The notes: generated by a model not told the origin, from the letters alone. DNA of 64,000 nucleotides from Haloechinothrix alba (GCF_900188115.1 NZ_FZNW01000012.1:62001-126000); one strand, 5' to 3'; shown: positions 36,579-46,696, numbered from the stretch's first letter. Numbers and translations are program-made.

Positions 36579-37049
36579 TTACGCGGACACCAGGCCCACC
36601 AGGCTGGCGAGCAGGGCGACGGCGATGATCGCGAACAGCACGATCAGGACAACCGCCACGGCCACGCCGGCAGAGGACTTGGTCTCCGCGTCCGTGAGGA
36701 CCCGCTTGGCCTGCTCGCCGGCACCCGACATCATGCGCTGCGCGGACCCGAAACCGCGCCTGCCTTCCGGCTGACGATCTTCCGGCCGCAGCTCCCGCGC
36801 CCCCTGCTGAGCGGCCTGGCTGCCCGCACGCTCGTGCGGTTCGTCATCGAGCACCACGCGCAGCATCGCGTCGAGACCGTCGGGGTTGCCCTCAAAGGTT
36901 CGCCGGGTCGGCGCGTCGAAACCGCTGCTGTCGGTGCCGGGAACGGCTGCCTGCGTCGACTCGCCGGTGATCAGCCCGGCGAGCGGGTCAGGATACATCG
37001 GCTGCGGCGCGGGCTCCTGAGTGCCGTCCGCGCTCGATCCTGCCCTCAT
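36579..37049 (-). CDS. Tail-anchored membrane protein, 156 aa, unknown
   Basis: The N-terminal 120 residues are hydrophilic, Pro/Gly/Arg-rich and probably disordered, ending in RRGFGSAQRMMSGAGEQAKR. A single strong membrane helix (about 127-153, VAVAVVLIVLFAIIAVALLA) is at the very C-terminus, so it is likely tail-anchored with the bulk in the cytoplasm. GGGAGGG lies 5 bases before the ATG at 37049. Alone between the MFS gene and topA. No family recognised. Confidence 0.75.
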   Translation of the reverse strand: MRAGSSADGTQEPAPQPMYPDPLAGLITGESTQAAVPGTDSSGFDAPTRRTFEGNPDGLDAMLRVVLDDEPHERAGSQAAQQGARELRPEDRQPEGRRGFGSAQRMMSGAGEQAKRVLTDAETKSSAGVAVAVVLIVLFAIIAVALLASLVGLVSA

Positions 37050-37230
37050 GGCGCTTCCCTCCCGGTCCGACAGCCTCGCCAACGCACAAGCGTAGCGACC
37101 CCGACGTATACCGTCAGTAATGCATGCGAGGGAAAAGTCCTGGCGATCGGCACGCTCGGTCACACCGCGGAGGCGTGCCGCGCCCCGGCTCCCTGCCCGG
37201 CGGGCGTCGCCCGGCAGCCCGCCGGCAGCC

Positions 37231-37251
37231 CCGGGGAGAGCTACTCCCCGG
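37231..37251 (-). terminator. Hairpin at the topA 3' end
   Basis: 8-base arms CCGGGGAG/CTCCCCGG (37231-37238, 37244-37251) with a 5-base loop, three bases after the topA stop on the minus strand. Further GC-rich repeats lie beyond. Probable terminator, no T run. Confidence 0.7.
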
Positions 37252-37253
37252 CG

Positions 37254-40061
37254 TTACTTGGACTTGGCCGTCGTCCGGCGCTTCTTCGGTGCAGGCCCCT
37301 TGGCGCGCTTCTCGGCGAGCAGCTCGGCCGCACGCTCGTCGGTCAGCTCCTCTACCGTGTCACCCTTGCGCAGCGAGGCGTTGTACTCGCCGTCGGTGAC
37401 GTACGGACCGAACCGCCCGTCCTTGACAACCATGGGCTTGCCGCTCGCCGGGTCGTTGCTCAGCTCCCGCAGTGGCGGTTTCGCGGCGGCCTGCCTGCCC
37501 CTGCGCTTGGGCTCCGCGAAGATCTTCAGCGCCTCGTCCAGCGTGATCTCGAAGATCTGGTTCTCGGTCTCCAGCGAGCGCGAGTCCGTTCCCCGCTTCA
37601 GGTACGGGCCGTAACGGCCGTTCTGCGCGGTGATCTCCTCGCCGGACTCGGGATCGGTGCCCACCACCCTGGGCAGGGCGAGCAGCTTCAGCGCATCGTC
37701 GAGCGTGACCGTCTCCAGCGACATCGACTTCAGCAACGACGCCGTGCGCGGCTTGGGCTTCTTGCTCTTGGTGGTCTTGCGCCCCTTCTTCGCGGCCTCG
37801 CCGTTCTCCGACTTCTCCGCCGAACCGTTCCCGGCCTGCTCATCCTCCTCCGGGAGGATCTCGGTGACATACGGGCCGAACCGCCCGTCCTTGGCCACGA
37901 TCTCGTGTCCGGTCTCCGGGTCGGTGCCGAGCACCGTGCCCTCGGCGGGGGTGGCGAACAGCTTCTCAGCCACCTCCTGGGTCAGCTCGTCAGGCGGCAG
38001 GTCCTCCGGCAGGTTCGCGCGCTGCGAGCTGCCGTCGACCTCCCGTTCCAGGTACGGGCCGTAGCGGCCGACCCGCACGTAGACGGTCGTGCCGTTCTCG
38101 TCGGTGAGCATCGGGATCGAGTTGATCTCGCGGGCGTCGATGTCCTCCACACCGCTGCCGACCAGCTTCTTCAAGCCACCGGAACGGCCGATCGACCCCT
38201 CCGGACCGATATCGCCACCGAAGTAGAAGCCGGACAGCCAGCGCGTCCGCTCCTGGTTGCCGGAGGCGATCGCGTCCAGCTCGTCCTCCATGGCGGCGGT
38301 GAAATCGTAGTCGACGAGCCGCTCGAAGTGCTTCTCGAGAAGCCCGACGACCGAGAAGGCCACCCAGGACGGCACGAGGGCCGACCCCTTCTTCCACACG
38401 TAGCCACGCGCCTGGACCGTGTTGATGATCGACGCGTAAGTCGACGGCCTGCCGATGCCCAGCTCCTCGAGGGCCTTGACCAGGCTCGCCTCGGTGTAGC
38501 GGGCGGGCGAGCTGGTCGAGTGCCCGTCCGGGACGAGGGATGTGGCGCTCACTTCCTGGTCGCGTTCCAGATGCGGGAGCCTGCGCTCGACGTCGTCGGC
38601 CTCGCCACCGGCCTCGCTGTCCACAGCCTCGACGTAGGCGCGCAGGAAACCCGCGAAGGTGATCGTGCGCCCGGACGCGGAGAACACGCACTCCTCGCCG
38701 GTGCCTGCGGCCACGCCGGTGATGCGCACCGACATCGTGGTTCCCTTGGCGTCGGCCATCTGCGAGGCGATGGTGCGCTGCCAGATCAGCTCGTAGAGCC
38801 GGAACTCGTCGGTCTCCAGCTCCGCAGCGACCTGCCCCGGGGTGCGGAACGACTCGCCGGCCGGGCGGATCGCCTCGTGCGCCTCCTGGGCGTTCTTCAC
38901 CGCGCGGTTGTACTGGCGGGGCTTGGGGGAGAGGTACTCGGATCCGTAGAGCTCGGTCGCCTGGTTGCGCGCCGCGGTGATCGCGGTGTCCGACAGCGTG
39001 GTCGAGTCGGTCCGCATGTAGGTGATGTAACCGTTCTCGTAGAGCCGCTGCGCGGTGCGCATCGTTCGGTCGGCCGCGAACCGCAGCTTCCGGCCGGCCT
39101 CCTGCTGCAGCGTCGACGTCATGAACGGTGCGTACGGCTTACGGGTGTACGGCTTGGACTCGACGCTGCTGACCGTGAACGGCCTGCCGTCGAGTGCCTC
39201 GGCGAGCCTGGTGGCCTCCGCCTCGTCCAGCACGCGCACGTCGGAGCTCGCCGCGACCGAGTCCTTCAACCGGCCGTTCGAGCCGAAGTCCTTACCGGTG
39301 GCCAACCGGGAGCCGTCCACGGACACCAGCCGCGCGGAGAACGTCGCGGGAGCCGACTGCTCCCCGCCGGAGCCCGCGTCCATGGTCGCGGCGATGTCCC
39401 AGTACGACGCGGAGGTGAAGTCGATCCGCTCGCGCTCCCGCTGCACGATGACCCTGGTCGCCACCGACTGCACCCGGCCTGCCGACAGTTTCGGCATGAC
39501 CTTCTTCCACAGCACGGGCGAGACCTCGTAGCCGTAAAGGCGGTCCAGGATGCGCCTGGTCTCCTGCGCATCGACCAGGTTCGAGTCCAGCTCGCGGGGA
39601 TTCTCCGCGGCCGCCTGGATCGCCGACTCGGTGATCTCGTGGAAGACCATCCGGCGCACAGGGACCTTGGGCTTGAGCGCTTCGAGCAGGTGCCACGCGA
39701 TCGCTTCCCCCTCGCGGTCACCGTCCGTCGCGAGGTAGAGCTCGTCGGCATCGGCGAGCAGCTGCTTGAGCTCGGTGACGGTGGACTTCTTGTCCGGCGT
39801 GACGATGTAGAGCGGCTCGAAGTCGTTGTCCACGTCGACGCCGAGACGCGCCCACGACTCACCCTTGTACTTGGCGGGTACGTCCGCCGCGCCGCGCGGC
39901 AGGTCGCGAATGTGGCCCTTCGATGACTCGACCACGTACTCGCTGCCCAGGTAGGAGGCAATCTTGCGAGCCTTCGCCGGGGACTCGACGACCACAAGCC
40001 GTCGCCCCGTCTGGCTCGATGCGGCGCGCCCGCCGCGCTTGCTCCCTGTCGATCCAGCCAC
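37254..40061 (-). CDS. topA: DNA topoisomerase I (type IA)
   Basis: Relaxes negative supercoils; essential in mycobacteria. The 935-aa protein begins the Toprim domain at RRLVVVESPAKARKI, has the acidic triad DGDRE at 113-117, QETRR and SAGRVQS, and the active-site Tyr348 in GYITYMRTDS. The C-terminus has several conserved DPxSGxxxxxxxGRYGPY-type repeats (about 590-900), then a Lys/Arg-rich tail. GTG at 40061 is preferred for its GGAGG 11 bases upstream; another in-frame GTG lies 27 bases further up. Position matches Rv3646c. Confidence 0.97.
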   Translation of the reverse strand: MAGSTGSKRGGRAASSQTGRRLVVVESPAKARKIASYLGSEYVVESSKGHIRDLPRGAADVPAKYKGESWARLGVDVDNDFEPLYIVTPDKKSTVTELKQLLADADELYLATDGDREGEAIAWHLLEALKPKVPVRRMVFHEITESAIQAAAENPRELDSNLVDAQETRRILDRLYGYEVSPVLWKKVMPKLSAGRVQSVATRVIVQRERERIDFTSASYWDIAATMDAGSGGEQSAPATFSARLVSVDGSRLATGKDFGSNGRLKDSVAASSDVRVLDEAEATRLAEALDGRPFTVSSVESKPYTRKPYAPFMTSTLQQEAGRKLRFAADRTMRTAQRLYENGYITYMRTDSTTLSDTAITAARNQATELYGSEYLSPKPRQYNRAVKNAQEAHEAIRPAGESFRTPGQVAAELETDEFRLYELIWQRTIASQMADAKGTTMSVRITGVAAGTGEECVFSASGRTITFAGFLRAYVEAVDSEAGGEADDVERRLPHLERDQEVSATSLVPDGHSTSSPARYTEASLVKALEELGIGRPSTYASIINTVQARGYVWKKGSALVPSWVAFSVVGLLEKHFERLVDYDFTAAMEDELDAIASGNQERTRWLSGFYFGGDIGPEGSIGRSGGLKKLVGSGVEDIDAREINSIPMLTDENGTTVYVRVGRYGPYLEREVDGSSQRANLPEDLPPDELTQEVAEKLFATPAEGTVLGTDPETGHEIVAKDGRFGPYVTEILPEEDEQAGNGSAEKSENGEAAKKGRKTTKSKKPKPRTASLLKSMSLETVTLDDALKLLALPRVVGTDPESGEEITAQNGRYGPYLKRGTDSRSLETENQIFEITLDEALKIFAEPKRRGRQAAAKPPLRELSNDPASGKPMVVKDGRFGPYVTDGEYNASLRKGDTVEELTDERAAELLAEKRAKGPAPKKRRTTAKSK

Positions 40062-40251
40062 TACTCGGCAGCCTCCGCTTCCTGTCACTCAGCCACGAAC
40101 CGGAGTCCACGTCCGGTACTCACCCGGGCTGAGACCTTAATTGCTCAGTAGGGGTGCTGAACACACAGCAACCCGCACCGTATTTCCACCACTAGCATGC
40201 ACAGCCACCACATTCACGCGGCAGGGCGGTGTATTCGCCCGATTTCGCTGG

Positions 40252-40878
40252 TCACGAGGCGGCGACCGCCCTCGACTCGGCCGGCCACTGTGCTTCGGCA
40301 CCCACCGGCGCCCGGCCTGCAAGCTCGGCGAGCCTGCGCATCCGCTTGACACCGACGATCCGCACCGCGGGCCCTCCGGCACGCGGCCCGAGCAGGTTCG
40401 CCGAACCGGACGCCGACACGAGGCCCGCAGCGCTCACTCTACGGAGCAGCGGCTCGTGTGTCTCCTCCGCCCTGGGATCGAGCTGGAGCTGGTAGCCGCG
40501 CTCCGCACGCCTGCCGCAGGCCAGCATCCACAACCGCAACGCGGCACCGTCCAGCATGAAGCCCGCGGGAACCGCCTTGACCGCCCCCCGGCTCCACGCC
40601 TGCGCCACCGCGAGCAGATCCGCCCGGAACGCCGTGCGCACCAGCGGGTAACCACCGTCCGACGAGGTGATCTCCGCCTCGATCCCGCGCTCGGCGAACT
40701 CCTCCGCGAGCGCGCCGGCGCGCCAGGGCTCGTCGTCGGTGACCACGGACAACCGCGCTGCCGTGTCGGCGAAGCTCACGATCTGACCGTGCCCGCACAG
40801 CACGCCTGCGAGGTCCGCCACGCAGGGCGCGCTCGCCTCCGCGGAGAAGAACGACAGCTGTGCCACGTCCCATAGCAT
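40252..40878 (-). CDS. Conserved protein of unknown function upstream of topA
   Basis: Protein of 208 aa, no signal or membrane segments. It begins MLWDVAQLSFFSAEASAP, followed by alternating strands and helices (GQIVSFADTAARLSVVTD, PLVRTAFRADLLAVAQAW, GFMLDGAALRLWMLACGRR). Position between topA and the helicase gene corresponds to Rv3647c. The domain layout and the W-x-RGA...G element recall the LAGLIDADG-like half of WhiA, which suggests DNA binding; this is only my impression and needs a profile search. Start ATG at 40878. Confidence 0.7.
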   Translation of the reverse strand: MLWDVAQLSFFSAEASAPCVADLAGVLCGHGQIVSFADTAARLSVVTDDEPWRAGALAEEFAERGIEAEITSSDGGYPLVRTAFRADLLAVAQAWSRGAVKAVPAGFMLDGAALRLWMLACGRRAERGYQLQLDPRAEETHEPLLRRVSAAGLVSASGSANLLGPRAGGPAVRIVGVKRMRRLAELAGRAPVGAEAQWPAESRAVAAS

Positions 40879-40946
40879 AGAACACGCGTTCGAGGGTGTG
40901 GAAGTGGTGCGTGGCACCCGCCTCGCCCGCGGATTCGCCGCCGGGG

Positions 40947-41588
40947 TCACTCCCGGGGCCCGTCCGGGTTCAAGCTGGGCCGTGCCCCGGCCGACAGTAG
41001 CTCCGCGCACGAGTCGGCGGACCGGCTCGCCTCGACGAACTCCGGTATCTCCTCCATACCCCCCAACAAGTTGACCTCGCCGACCTCGTCGAGCACGTTA
41101 CTGGTGACGTCCAACGCCGACCTGGTCTCGGCGACATCCGGCTCCTCCCGCTGCCGTGTCGCGGCGAGCCGGTTCCGCGCACCCTCCGAACGCTCCCGGA
41201 GTTCGCTGAACTCACCCTTGGTGCGCTCGAGCACGTCATCAGCGCCCCTGATCGGGGCCGGGCCGAGGCCATCCAGCTCACGCTCCACCTGTCGCAGCCC
41301 CTGAGAGACAGTGGCGAGCATGTCCATGGACGTCTCCGAGGCACGCTCCGGCGAGCTGGGATCGACCTGCGGGGACGTGGAGACGGCCTGCACGAGGCGC
41401 CGTGTGGCGCTGCAGTAGGAGTCGGCCCACTCGATCGTGCGAGCGTCGTGCGTGCCGCCATCGGACTCGGTCTCCTGCTGCTGAGACGGCTCCGGCCGCG
41501 CCCGATCCGCGTTCTCCTCGCCGGACCCGCATCCGGCGACGAGCAGCAGGAACGCCACAGCGGCCTGCACGCCGATGCCTCGCCACAT
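40947..41588 (-). CDS. Lipoprotein of unknown function
   Basis: Protein of 213 aa with a lipoprotein signal peptide: a hydrophobic stretch ending LLLVAGC at about 14-20 (lipobox, Cys20 acylated). The mature part starts with a Glu/Gln/Ser-rich linker and continues as helices (WADSYCSATRRLVQAV, QGLRQVERELDGLG, ETRSALDVTSNVLDEV). Two further cysteines (SYC and SCAELL) may pair. GGAGGAG lies about 8 bases before the ATG at 41588. Same strand as its topA-side neighbours; no named family. Confidence 0.8.
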   Translation of the reverse strand: MWRGIGVQAAVAFLLLVAGCGSGEENADRARPEPSQQQETESDGGTHDARTIEWADSYCSATRRLVQAVSTSPQVDPSSPERASETSMDMLATVSQGLRQVERELDGLGPAPIRGADDVLERTKGEFSELRERSEGARNRLAATRQREEPDVAETRSALDVTSNVLDEVGEVNLLGGMEEIPEFVEASRSADSCAELLSAGARPSLNPDGPRE

Positions 41589-41760
41589 TCCCTGCACTCC
41601 TCCATGAGCCTGTGGGGCTGAATACACGAGTCGGGCCATTCACCACGGCCACGCCGACGAACGGCTCACCCGTCGCCCGCGTTCGAGGGCCGACACTAGT
41701 ACAACTGGCCCCGCCTCGCTGGTTCGAACGCGAGGCGGGGCCAGTGTCAGCCGTGCCGGG

Positions 41761-44049
41761 TTACGAGGAGCGTGCTTCCTCCTCGGCCGGGTTGTCCGAG
41801 ATGGACCCCTCCCGGCGCTTCGCGACGACGACCGCGACCACGATGATCGCCACCGCAGCCAGCGCGATGACGTAGCGCACCGGAGCCGATGCGTCCGGCC
41901 CGACGCTGAACTGCACCACCGCGGGCGCGATCAGCAACGCGACCAGGTTCATCACCTTCAGCAGCGGGTTGATCGCCGGGCCTGCCGTGTCCTTGAACGG
42001 GTCGCCGACGGTGTCACCGATCACCGTCGCGGCATGGGCCTCCGAGCCCTTGCCGCCGTGGTTGCCGTCCTCGACCAGCTTCTTGGCGTTGTCCCACGCA
42101 CCACCGGAGTTGGCGAGGAACACAGCCATGAGCACACCGGCCGTGATGGCTCCGCCGAGATAGCCTGCCAGCGCGCCCGTGCCGAGGCCGAAGCCAACGG
42201 CGACCGGCGCGAAGATCGCGAGCAACCCCGGCGTCGCCAGCTCACGCAGCGAGTCCCGGGTGACCAGGTCGACCACCCGCCCGTACTCGGGCTTGGTGGT
42301 GCCCTCCATGATTCCCGGGATGTTCTTGAACTGGCGCCGCACCTCGTAGACGACCGCGCCCGCAGCCCGGGACACCGCGTTGATGGCCAGGCCGGAGAAC
42401 ATGAACACCACGCAGGCACCGATGATGACGCCGACGAGCGTGTTGGGGCTGACGATCTGGGTGCTGAACGCGTTGGGCAGCTCGCCCTCGGTCAGGCCCA
42501 TCGACTCGACGCGATCGTTGATCGAGGTCATGTAGGAGCCGAACAGCGCGGTCGCCGCGAGCACGGCTGTCGAGATCGCGATGCCCTTGGTCACCGCCTT
42601 GGTGGTGTTGCCGACCGAGTCCAGTTCCACGAGGACATCCGCGCCCTCGCCCTCGATCTCGCCGGTCATCTCGGCGATACCCTGCGCGTTGTCCGCGACG
42701 GGCCCGAAGGTGTCCATCGCGACGGTGACGCCGACGGTGGTCAGCAGGCCGGTGCCGACAAGGGCGACCAGGAACAACGCGATCAGCACCGAGCCGCTCA
42801 GCAGGAACGCGCCGTAGACCGCCGCGGCGACGACCAGCGCGGTGTAGACCGCGGACTCGAACCCGACGGACACCCCGGACAGGATGACCGTGGCAGGCCC
42901 GGTACGGCCGGTCTCGGCGACGTGCTGCACCGGCTTACGCTCCGGAGCCGTGTAGTAGCCCGTCAACCACATGATGACGCCCGCGAGGACGATACCGATG
43001 ATCACCGCGGCGCTGGCCGCGACGGCCGGGGAGACCCCTGCCTCGGGGTCCTCGAACTGGCCGGGCAGGAAGATGAACGCGGCTGCGACCGAGAGCACCG
43101 CCGAGATCAGCCCGGACAGGTAGAACGACCGGTTGATCGTGGTCAGGCCCGGCTCGCCCGCGCGGGAGCGCGTGATGTAGATACCGATCACGGCTGTGAT
43201 CACACCGATGGCGGGGATGATCAGCGGGAACGTCAGGCCGCTCGCCGAGGTACCGAAGGCGAAGCTACCCAGGATCAACGCGGCGACCAGTGTGACGGCG
43301 TACGACTCGAAAAGGTCGGCGGCCATACCGGCGCAGTCGCCGACGTTGTCGCCGACGTTGTCGGCGATCGTCGCGGCGTTACGGGGGTCGTCCTCCGGGA
43401 TGCCCTGCTCGATCTTGCCGACCAGGTCGGCACCGACATCGGCGGCCTTGGTGAAGATGCCACCGCCGACACGCATGAACATCGCGAGCAGCGCGGCACC
43501 CAGGCCGAAGCCTTCCAGCACCTTCGGCGCCTCGCCCGCGTAGACGAGCACGACGACCGCGGCACCGAACAGCCCGAGGCCGATCGTGAACAGGCCGACC
43601 ACCCCGCCGGTGCGGAACGCGATGCGCAGGGCGCGCTCCCTTCCGCCGCCCTCGCGTGCGGCGGCTGCGACCCGCAGGTTCGCCCGCGTGGCGAGCCACA
43701 TACCGAGGTAGCCGATGACGAAGGAGAACGCGGCACCCACGACGAAGAAGATCGAGCGCCCGATGCGTTCCGCCCAGTCATCGGCCGGTAGGAAGAACAG
43801 CAACACGAACACCACAGCCCCGAAGATGGCAAGGGTGTTGCGCTGCCTTGTGAGGTAAGCGGCTGCCCCTTCCTGCACGGCCTTGGCGATCTCCTGCATT
43901 CTCTCGGTGCCCTGGCCGGTGGCCAGCACCTCCCTGAGCAGGCCATAACCGACGGCCAGTGCAGCAAGGGCGATCACGGCGACGACGGCAACGATGCCGT
44001 AGTCACCTCCGGACAGCTCGGGGCTGTCCGCGAGGAATAGCCGGGACAT
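41761..44049 (-). CDS. hppA: Membrane-bound proton-translocating pyrophosphatase
   Basis: Couples hydrolysis of pyrophosphate to H+ export; 762 aa with about 16 membrane helices. The signature cytoplasmic loop KAADVGADLVGKIEQGIPEDDPRNAATIADNVGDNVGDCAGMAADLFESY is complete, as are the C-terminal GDTVGDPFKDTAGPAINPLLK residues. The GNTTKA segment carries Lys where K+-dependent enzymes have Ala, so it is predicted to be K+-independent (family knowledge). AGGAGG lies 5 bases before the ATG at 44049. Divergent from the helicase gene; probably works with the soluble Ppa. Confidence 0.96.
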   Translation of the reverse strand: MSRLFLADSPELSGGDYGIVAVVAVIALAALAVGYGLLREVLATGQGTERMQEIAKAVQEGAAAYLTRQRNTLAIFGAVVFVLLFFLPADDWAERIGRSIFFVVGAAFSFVIGYLGMWLATRANLRVAAAAREGGGRERALRIAFRTGGVVGLFTIGLGLFGAAVVVLVYAGEAPKVLEGFGLGAALLAMFMRVGGGIFTKAADVGADLVGKIEQGIPEDDPRNAATIADNVGDNVGDCAGMAADLFESYAVTLVAALILGSFAFGTSASGLTFPLIIPAIGVITAVIGIYITRSRAGEPGLTTINRSFYLSGLISAVLSVAAAFIFLPGQFEDPEAGVSPAVAASAAVIIGIVLAGVIMWLTGYYTAPERKPVQHVAETGRTGPATVILSGVSVGFESAVYTALVVAAAVYGAFLLSGSVLIALFLVALVGTGLLTTVGVTVAMDTFGPVADNAQGIAEMTGEIEGEGADVLVELDSVGNTTKAVTKGIAISTAVLAATALFGSYMTSINDRVESMGLTEGELPNAFSTQIVSPNTLVGVIIGACVVFMFSGLAINAVSRAAGAVVYEVRRQFKNIPGIMEGTTKPEYGRVVDLVTRDSLRELATPGLLAIFAPVAVGFGLGTGALAGYLGGAITAGVLMAVFLANSGGAWDNAKKLVEDGNHGGKGSEAHAATVIGDTVGDPFKDTAGPAINPLLKVMNLVALLIAPAVVQFSVGPDASAPVRYVIALAAVAIIVVAVVVAKRREGSISDNPAEEEARSS

Positions 44050-44276
44050 TCGTCCTCCTGTTTGTCGTCCACTTCTCGTGTGTCGCCAGCGCCGACAAAG
44101 AAACCAGACATGAGTCGCCACTGACGTGGGATTCGCATCACACGGGTGATATCGGCGGAGTCTATTGGTACGGCAGTGTCCTGTGTGCATGGGGCGGGCC
44201 GAAGGGCTCGTTCGGTGCATATTCGGCACGAGGAGTCCTTCGGCCCCTCCCTGCTCAACCGCTAGTCTGCGAGGCG

Positions 44277-46625
44277 ATGTCACGCCAGGCCGATCGATTG
44301 CTGGAGCGGATCCTCGCGGGTTCGGCCGCCGAGGAGAGCCCGGTCACCCACCACACCCGGATGCCCGCCCGGCACGGCCGCACCGAGCCGTGGCCGGACT
44401 GGGCTCCGGCCGAGGTCATCGAGGCCATCCAACGCAGCGGCATCCCGCACCCCTGGGCGCACCAGCGGCAGGCAGCCGACCTCGCCCGGTCCGGGCGAGA
44501 TGTGGTGCTCGCGACGGGAACGGCCTCCGGCAAGTCGCTCGGCTACCAGCTACCCGCGCTGTCCGCACTGTGCGGCGACGACAGCGGCACGGACCGCGCA
44601 GGAACCGTGCTGTATCTCGCGCCGACCAAGGCGCTCGCGGCGGACCAGCTACGCGCGATCACCAGCCTGGGCCTGGACGCCGTCCGCGCGGCGACATTCG
44701 ACGGGGACACCCCGCGCAGCGAGCGGGACTGGGTGCGCGCGCACGCGAACTGGGTGTTCACCAACCCCGATATGCTGCATTTCGGGGTCCTCTCGGGGCA
44801 CTCGCGCTGGCGGCGGCTGCTGCGCGGGCTCCGCTACATCGTCGTCGACGAATGCCACACCTACCGTGGCGTCTTCGGCTCGCACGTGGCGCTGCTGCTC
44901 CGCCGGCTACGGCGGGTGGCCGAGCATTACGGGGCCGCACCGGTGTTCGTTCTCGCCTCGGCGACCATGGCCGACGCCGGCGAGTTCGCCACCCGGTTGA
45001 CCGGCGACAGGTGCGAGGAGGTCACCGAGGACGCGTCCCCGCGCGGCGCGCGCACCGTCGTGCTGTGGGAACCACCCCTGCAACCGGAGATCACCGGGGA
45101 GAACGGCGCACCGATCCGCCGCTCGGCAGGCGCCGAAGCCGCCAGGGTCCTCACCGACCTGGTCACCGAAGGTGCCCGCACGCTGGTGTTCGTGCGCTCG
45201 CGCCGTGGCGCGGAGCTGACGGCGCTCACCGCCGGGCGCGCCCTGGCCGAGGTGGATCCCGACCTTGCCGACCAGGTCGCCGCCTACCGCGGTGGCCTGC
45301 TCGGCGAGGAACGTCGCGACCTCGAAGCCAGGTTGATGGACGGGCGGCTGTGCGGTGTGGCGACCACGAACGCGCTGGAACTCGGCGTGGACATCTCCGG
45401 CCTGGACGCCGCCGTGCTCGCGGGCTACCCGGGAACCCTGGCATCGTTCTGGCAGCAGGCGGGCCGCGCGGGCAGGGCCGGAGCCGAGTCGCTCGTCGTC
45501 TACATCGCGAGGGACGACCCGCTCGACACCTACCTCGTGCACCACCCGGAGGCACTGCTCGAGCGGTCGTTCGAGTCGGCCGTGCTCGACCCGGGCAACC
45601 CGCACGTCATGGCACCGCACCTGGTGTGCGCGGCGGCTGAGCTCCCGCTGCGCGCCGGTGAGCTGGAGCGTTTCGGCGAGTCGACCCGCGCGCTGCTCGA
45701 CGACCTCACCGCGGAGGGTTCGCTGCGCCGCAGGAGCAGTGGCTGGTACTGGACCTCCTTGCGGCACCCGCACGAGCAGGTGGGCATCCGGGGTTCCGGC
45801 GGCGAACAGATCACCGTGGTCGAGGGCGACACGGCGCGCGTGCTCGGCACCGTCGACCCGGCGACGGCGTGCTCGACCGTTCACCCGGGGGCGGTGTACC
45901 TACACCAGGGTGTCTCCTATGTCGTCGACGACCTGGACCTGGAGCGCTGCCTCGCGTTCGTGCACCCCGAGGACCCGGAGTGGAACACCTCGGCGCGGAC
46001 GGTGACCGACATCACGGTCCTGGAGGAGTCCACCCGCGAGGTGGCAGGCGGCATCAGCATGGCGCTCGGACGGGTCGCGGTTACCGAGCAGGTCGTCGGT
46101 TACCTGCGCAAGCTGCCCAGCGGGGAGGTCGTCGACCAGGTACCGCTCGACTTGCCGGAGCAGACTCTCGAGACGCGTGCCGTCTGGTACTCCATCAACG
46201 AGGATCTGCTGAATGGCAGGGCACCGGGGGGCGCCTGGTTGGAACCGGCGCGCGTCCCCGGTGCCCTGCATGCTGCCGAGCACGCGGCGATCGGCCTACT
46301 ACCGCTGTTCGCTACCTGCGACCGCTGGGACATCGGTGGCGTATCCACTGCGCTGCACGCGGACACCGGGGAGGCAACGGTGTTCGTGCACGATGGGCAT
46401 CCCGGGGGCGCGGGATTCGCCGATCGTGGATACGCCACGCTCGTCCCGTGGCTGGCCGCGACGCGGGAGGCGATCGCATACTGCGAGTGCCCGGCAGGCT
46501 GCCCGTCCTGCGTTCAGTCGCCGAAGTGCGGGAACGGCAACGAACCGCTGGACAAGGCAGGGGCGGTGGCCGTACTCGACATCGTGCTCGGGGCCGTCCG
46601 TCGAGACGGGAAGGCCAGAGCGTGA
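44277..46625 (+). CDS. DExH-box helicase with C-terminal zinc-cysteine domain (MrfA/Rv3649 type)
   Basis: ATP-dependent DNA/RNA helicase of 782 aa: Walker A TGTASGKS at 80-87, DECH box at 191-194, ASAT motif III, and helicase-C motifs including ELGVDISGLD and QQAGRAGRAG. The C-terminal domain (DUF1998-like) contains the cysteine cluster CECPAGCPSCVQSPKCGNG near residue 745. This matches the Rv3649/YprA (MrfA) family implicated in mitomycin-type repair in Bacillus. The ATG at 44277 has GAGG nearby. Divergent from hppA; the Prim-Pol gene follows convergently. Confidence 0.92.
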   Translation: MSRQADRLLERILAGSAAEESPVTHHTRMPARHGRTEPWPDWAPAEVIEAIQRSGIPHPWAHQRQAADLARSGRDVVLATGTASGKSLGYQLPALSALCGDDSGTDRAGTVLYLAPTKALAADQLRAITSLGLDAVRAATFDGDTPRSERDWVRAHANWVFTNPDMLHFGVLSGHSRWRRLLRGLRYIVVDECHTYRGVFGSHVALLLRRLRRVAEHYGAAPVFVLASATMADAGEFATRLTGDRCEEVTEDASPRGARTVVLWEPPLQPEITGENGAPIRRSAGAEAARVLTDLVTEGARTLVFVRSRRGAELTALTAGRALAEVDPDLADQVAAYRGGLLGEERRDLEARLMDGRLCGVATTNALELGVDISGLDAAVLAGYPGTLASFWQQAGRAGRAGAESLVVYIARDDPLDTYLVHHPEALLERSFESAVLDPGNPHVMAPHLVCAAAELPLRAGELERFGESTRALLDDLTAEGSLRRRSSGWYWTSLRHPHEQVGIRGSGGEQITVVEGDTARVLGTVDPATACSTVHPGAVYLHQGVSYVVDDLDLERCLAFVHPEDPEWNTSARTVTDITVLEESTREVAGGISMALGRVAVTEQVVGYLRKLPSGEVVDQVPLDLPEQTLETRAVWYSINEDLLNGRAPGGAWLEPARVPGALHAAEHAAIGLLPLFATCDRWDIGGVSTALHADTGEATVFVHDGHPGGAGFADRGYATLVPWLAATREAIAYCECPAGCPSCVQSPKCGNGNEPLDKAGAVAVLDIVLGAVRRDGKARA

Positions 46626-46696
46626 GGGATGAGGGAGCGGTCCCGCACGCTCGCTCGACGGCGCACGACGTTGATGTACAGCCACGTCTACCCCTC

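Noticed and set aside
36528-39926. 1132-codon plus-strand frame opposite topA
   Set aside because: Lies wholly antisense to the well-supported topA gene; composition is the usual GC-rich shadow with no recognisable domain.
40879-40946. Cold-shock gene expected at this place by mycobacterial synteny
   Set aside because: Only 68 bases separate the two neighbouring genes; no csp gene is present here.
42034-43791. 585-codon plus-strand frame opposite hppA
   Set aside because: Asp/Arg/Gly-rich shadow of a conserved membrane enzyme gene.
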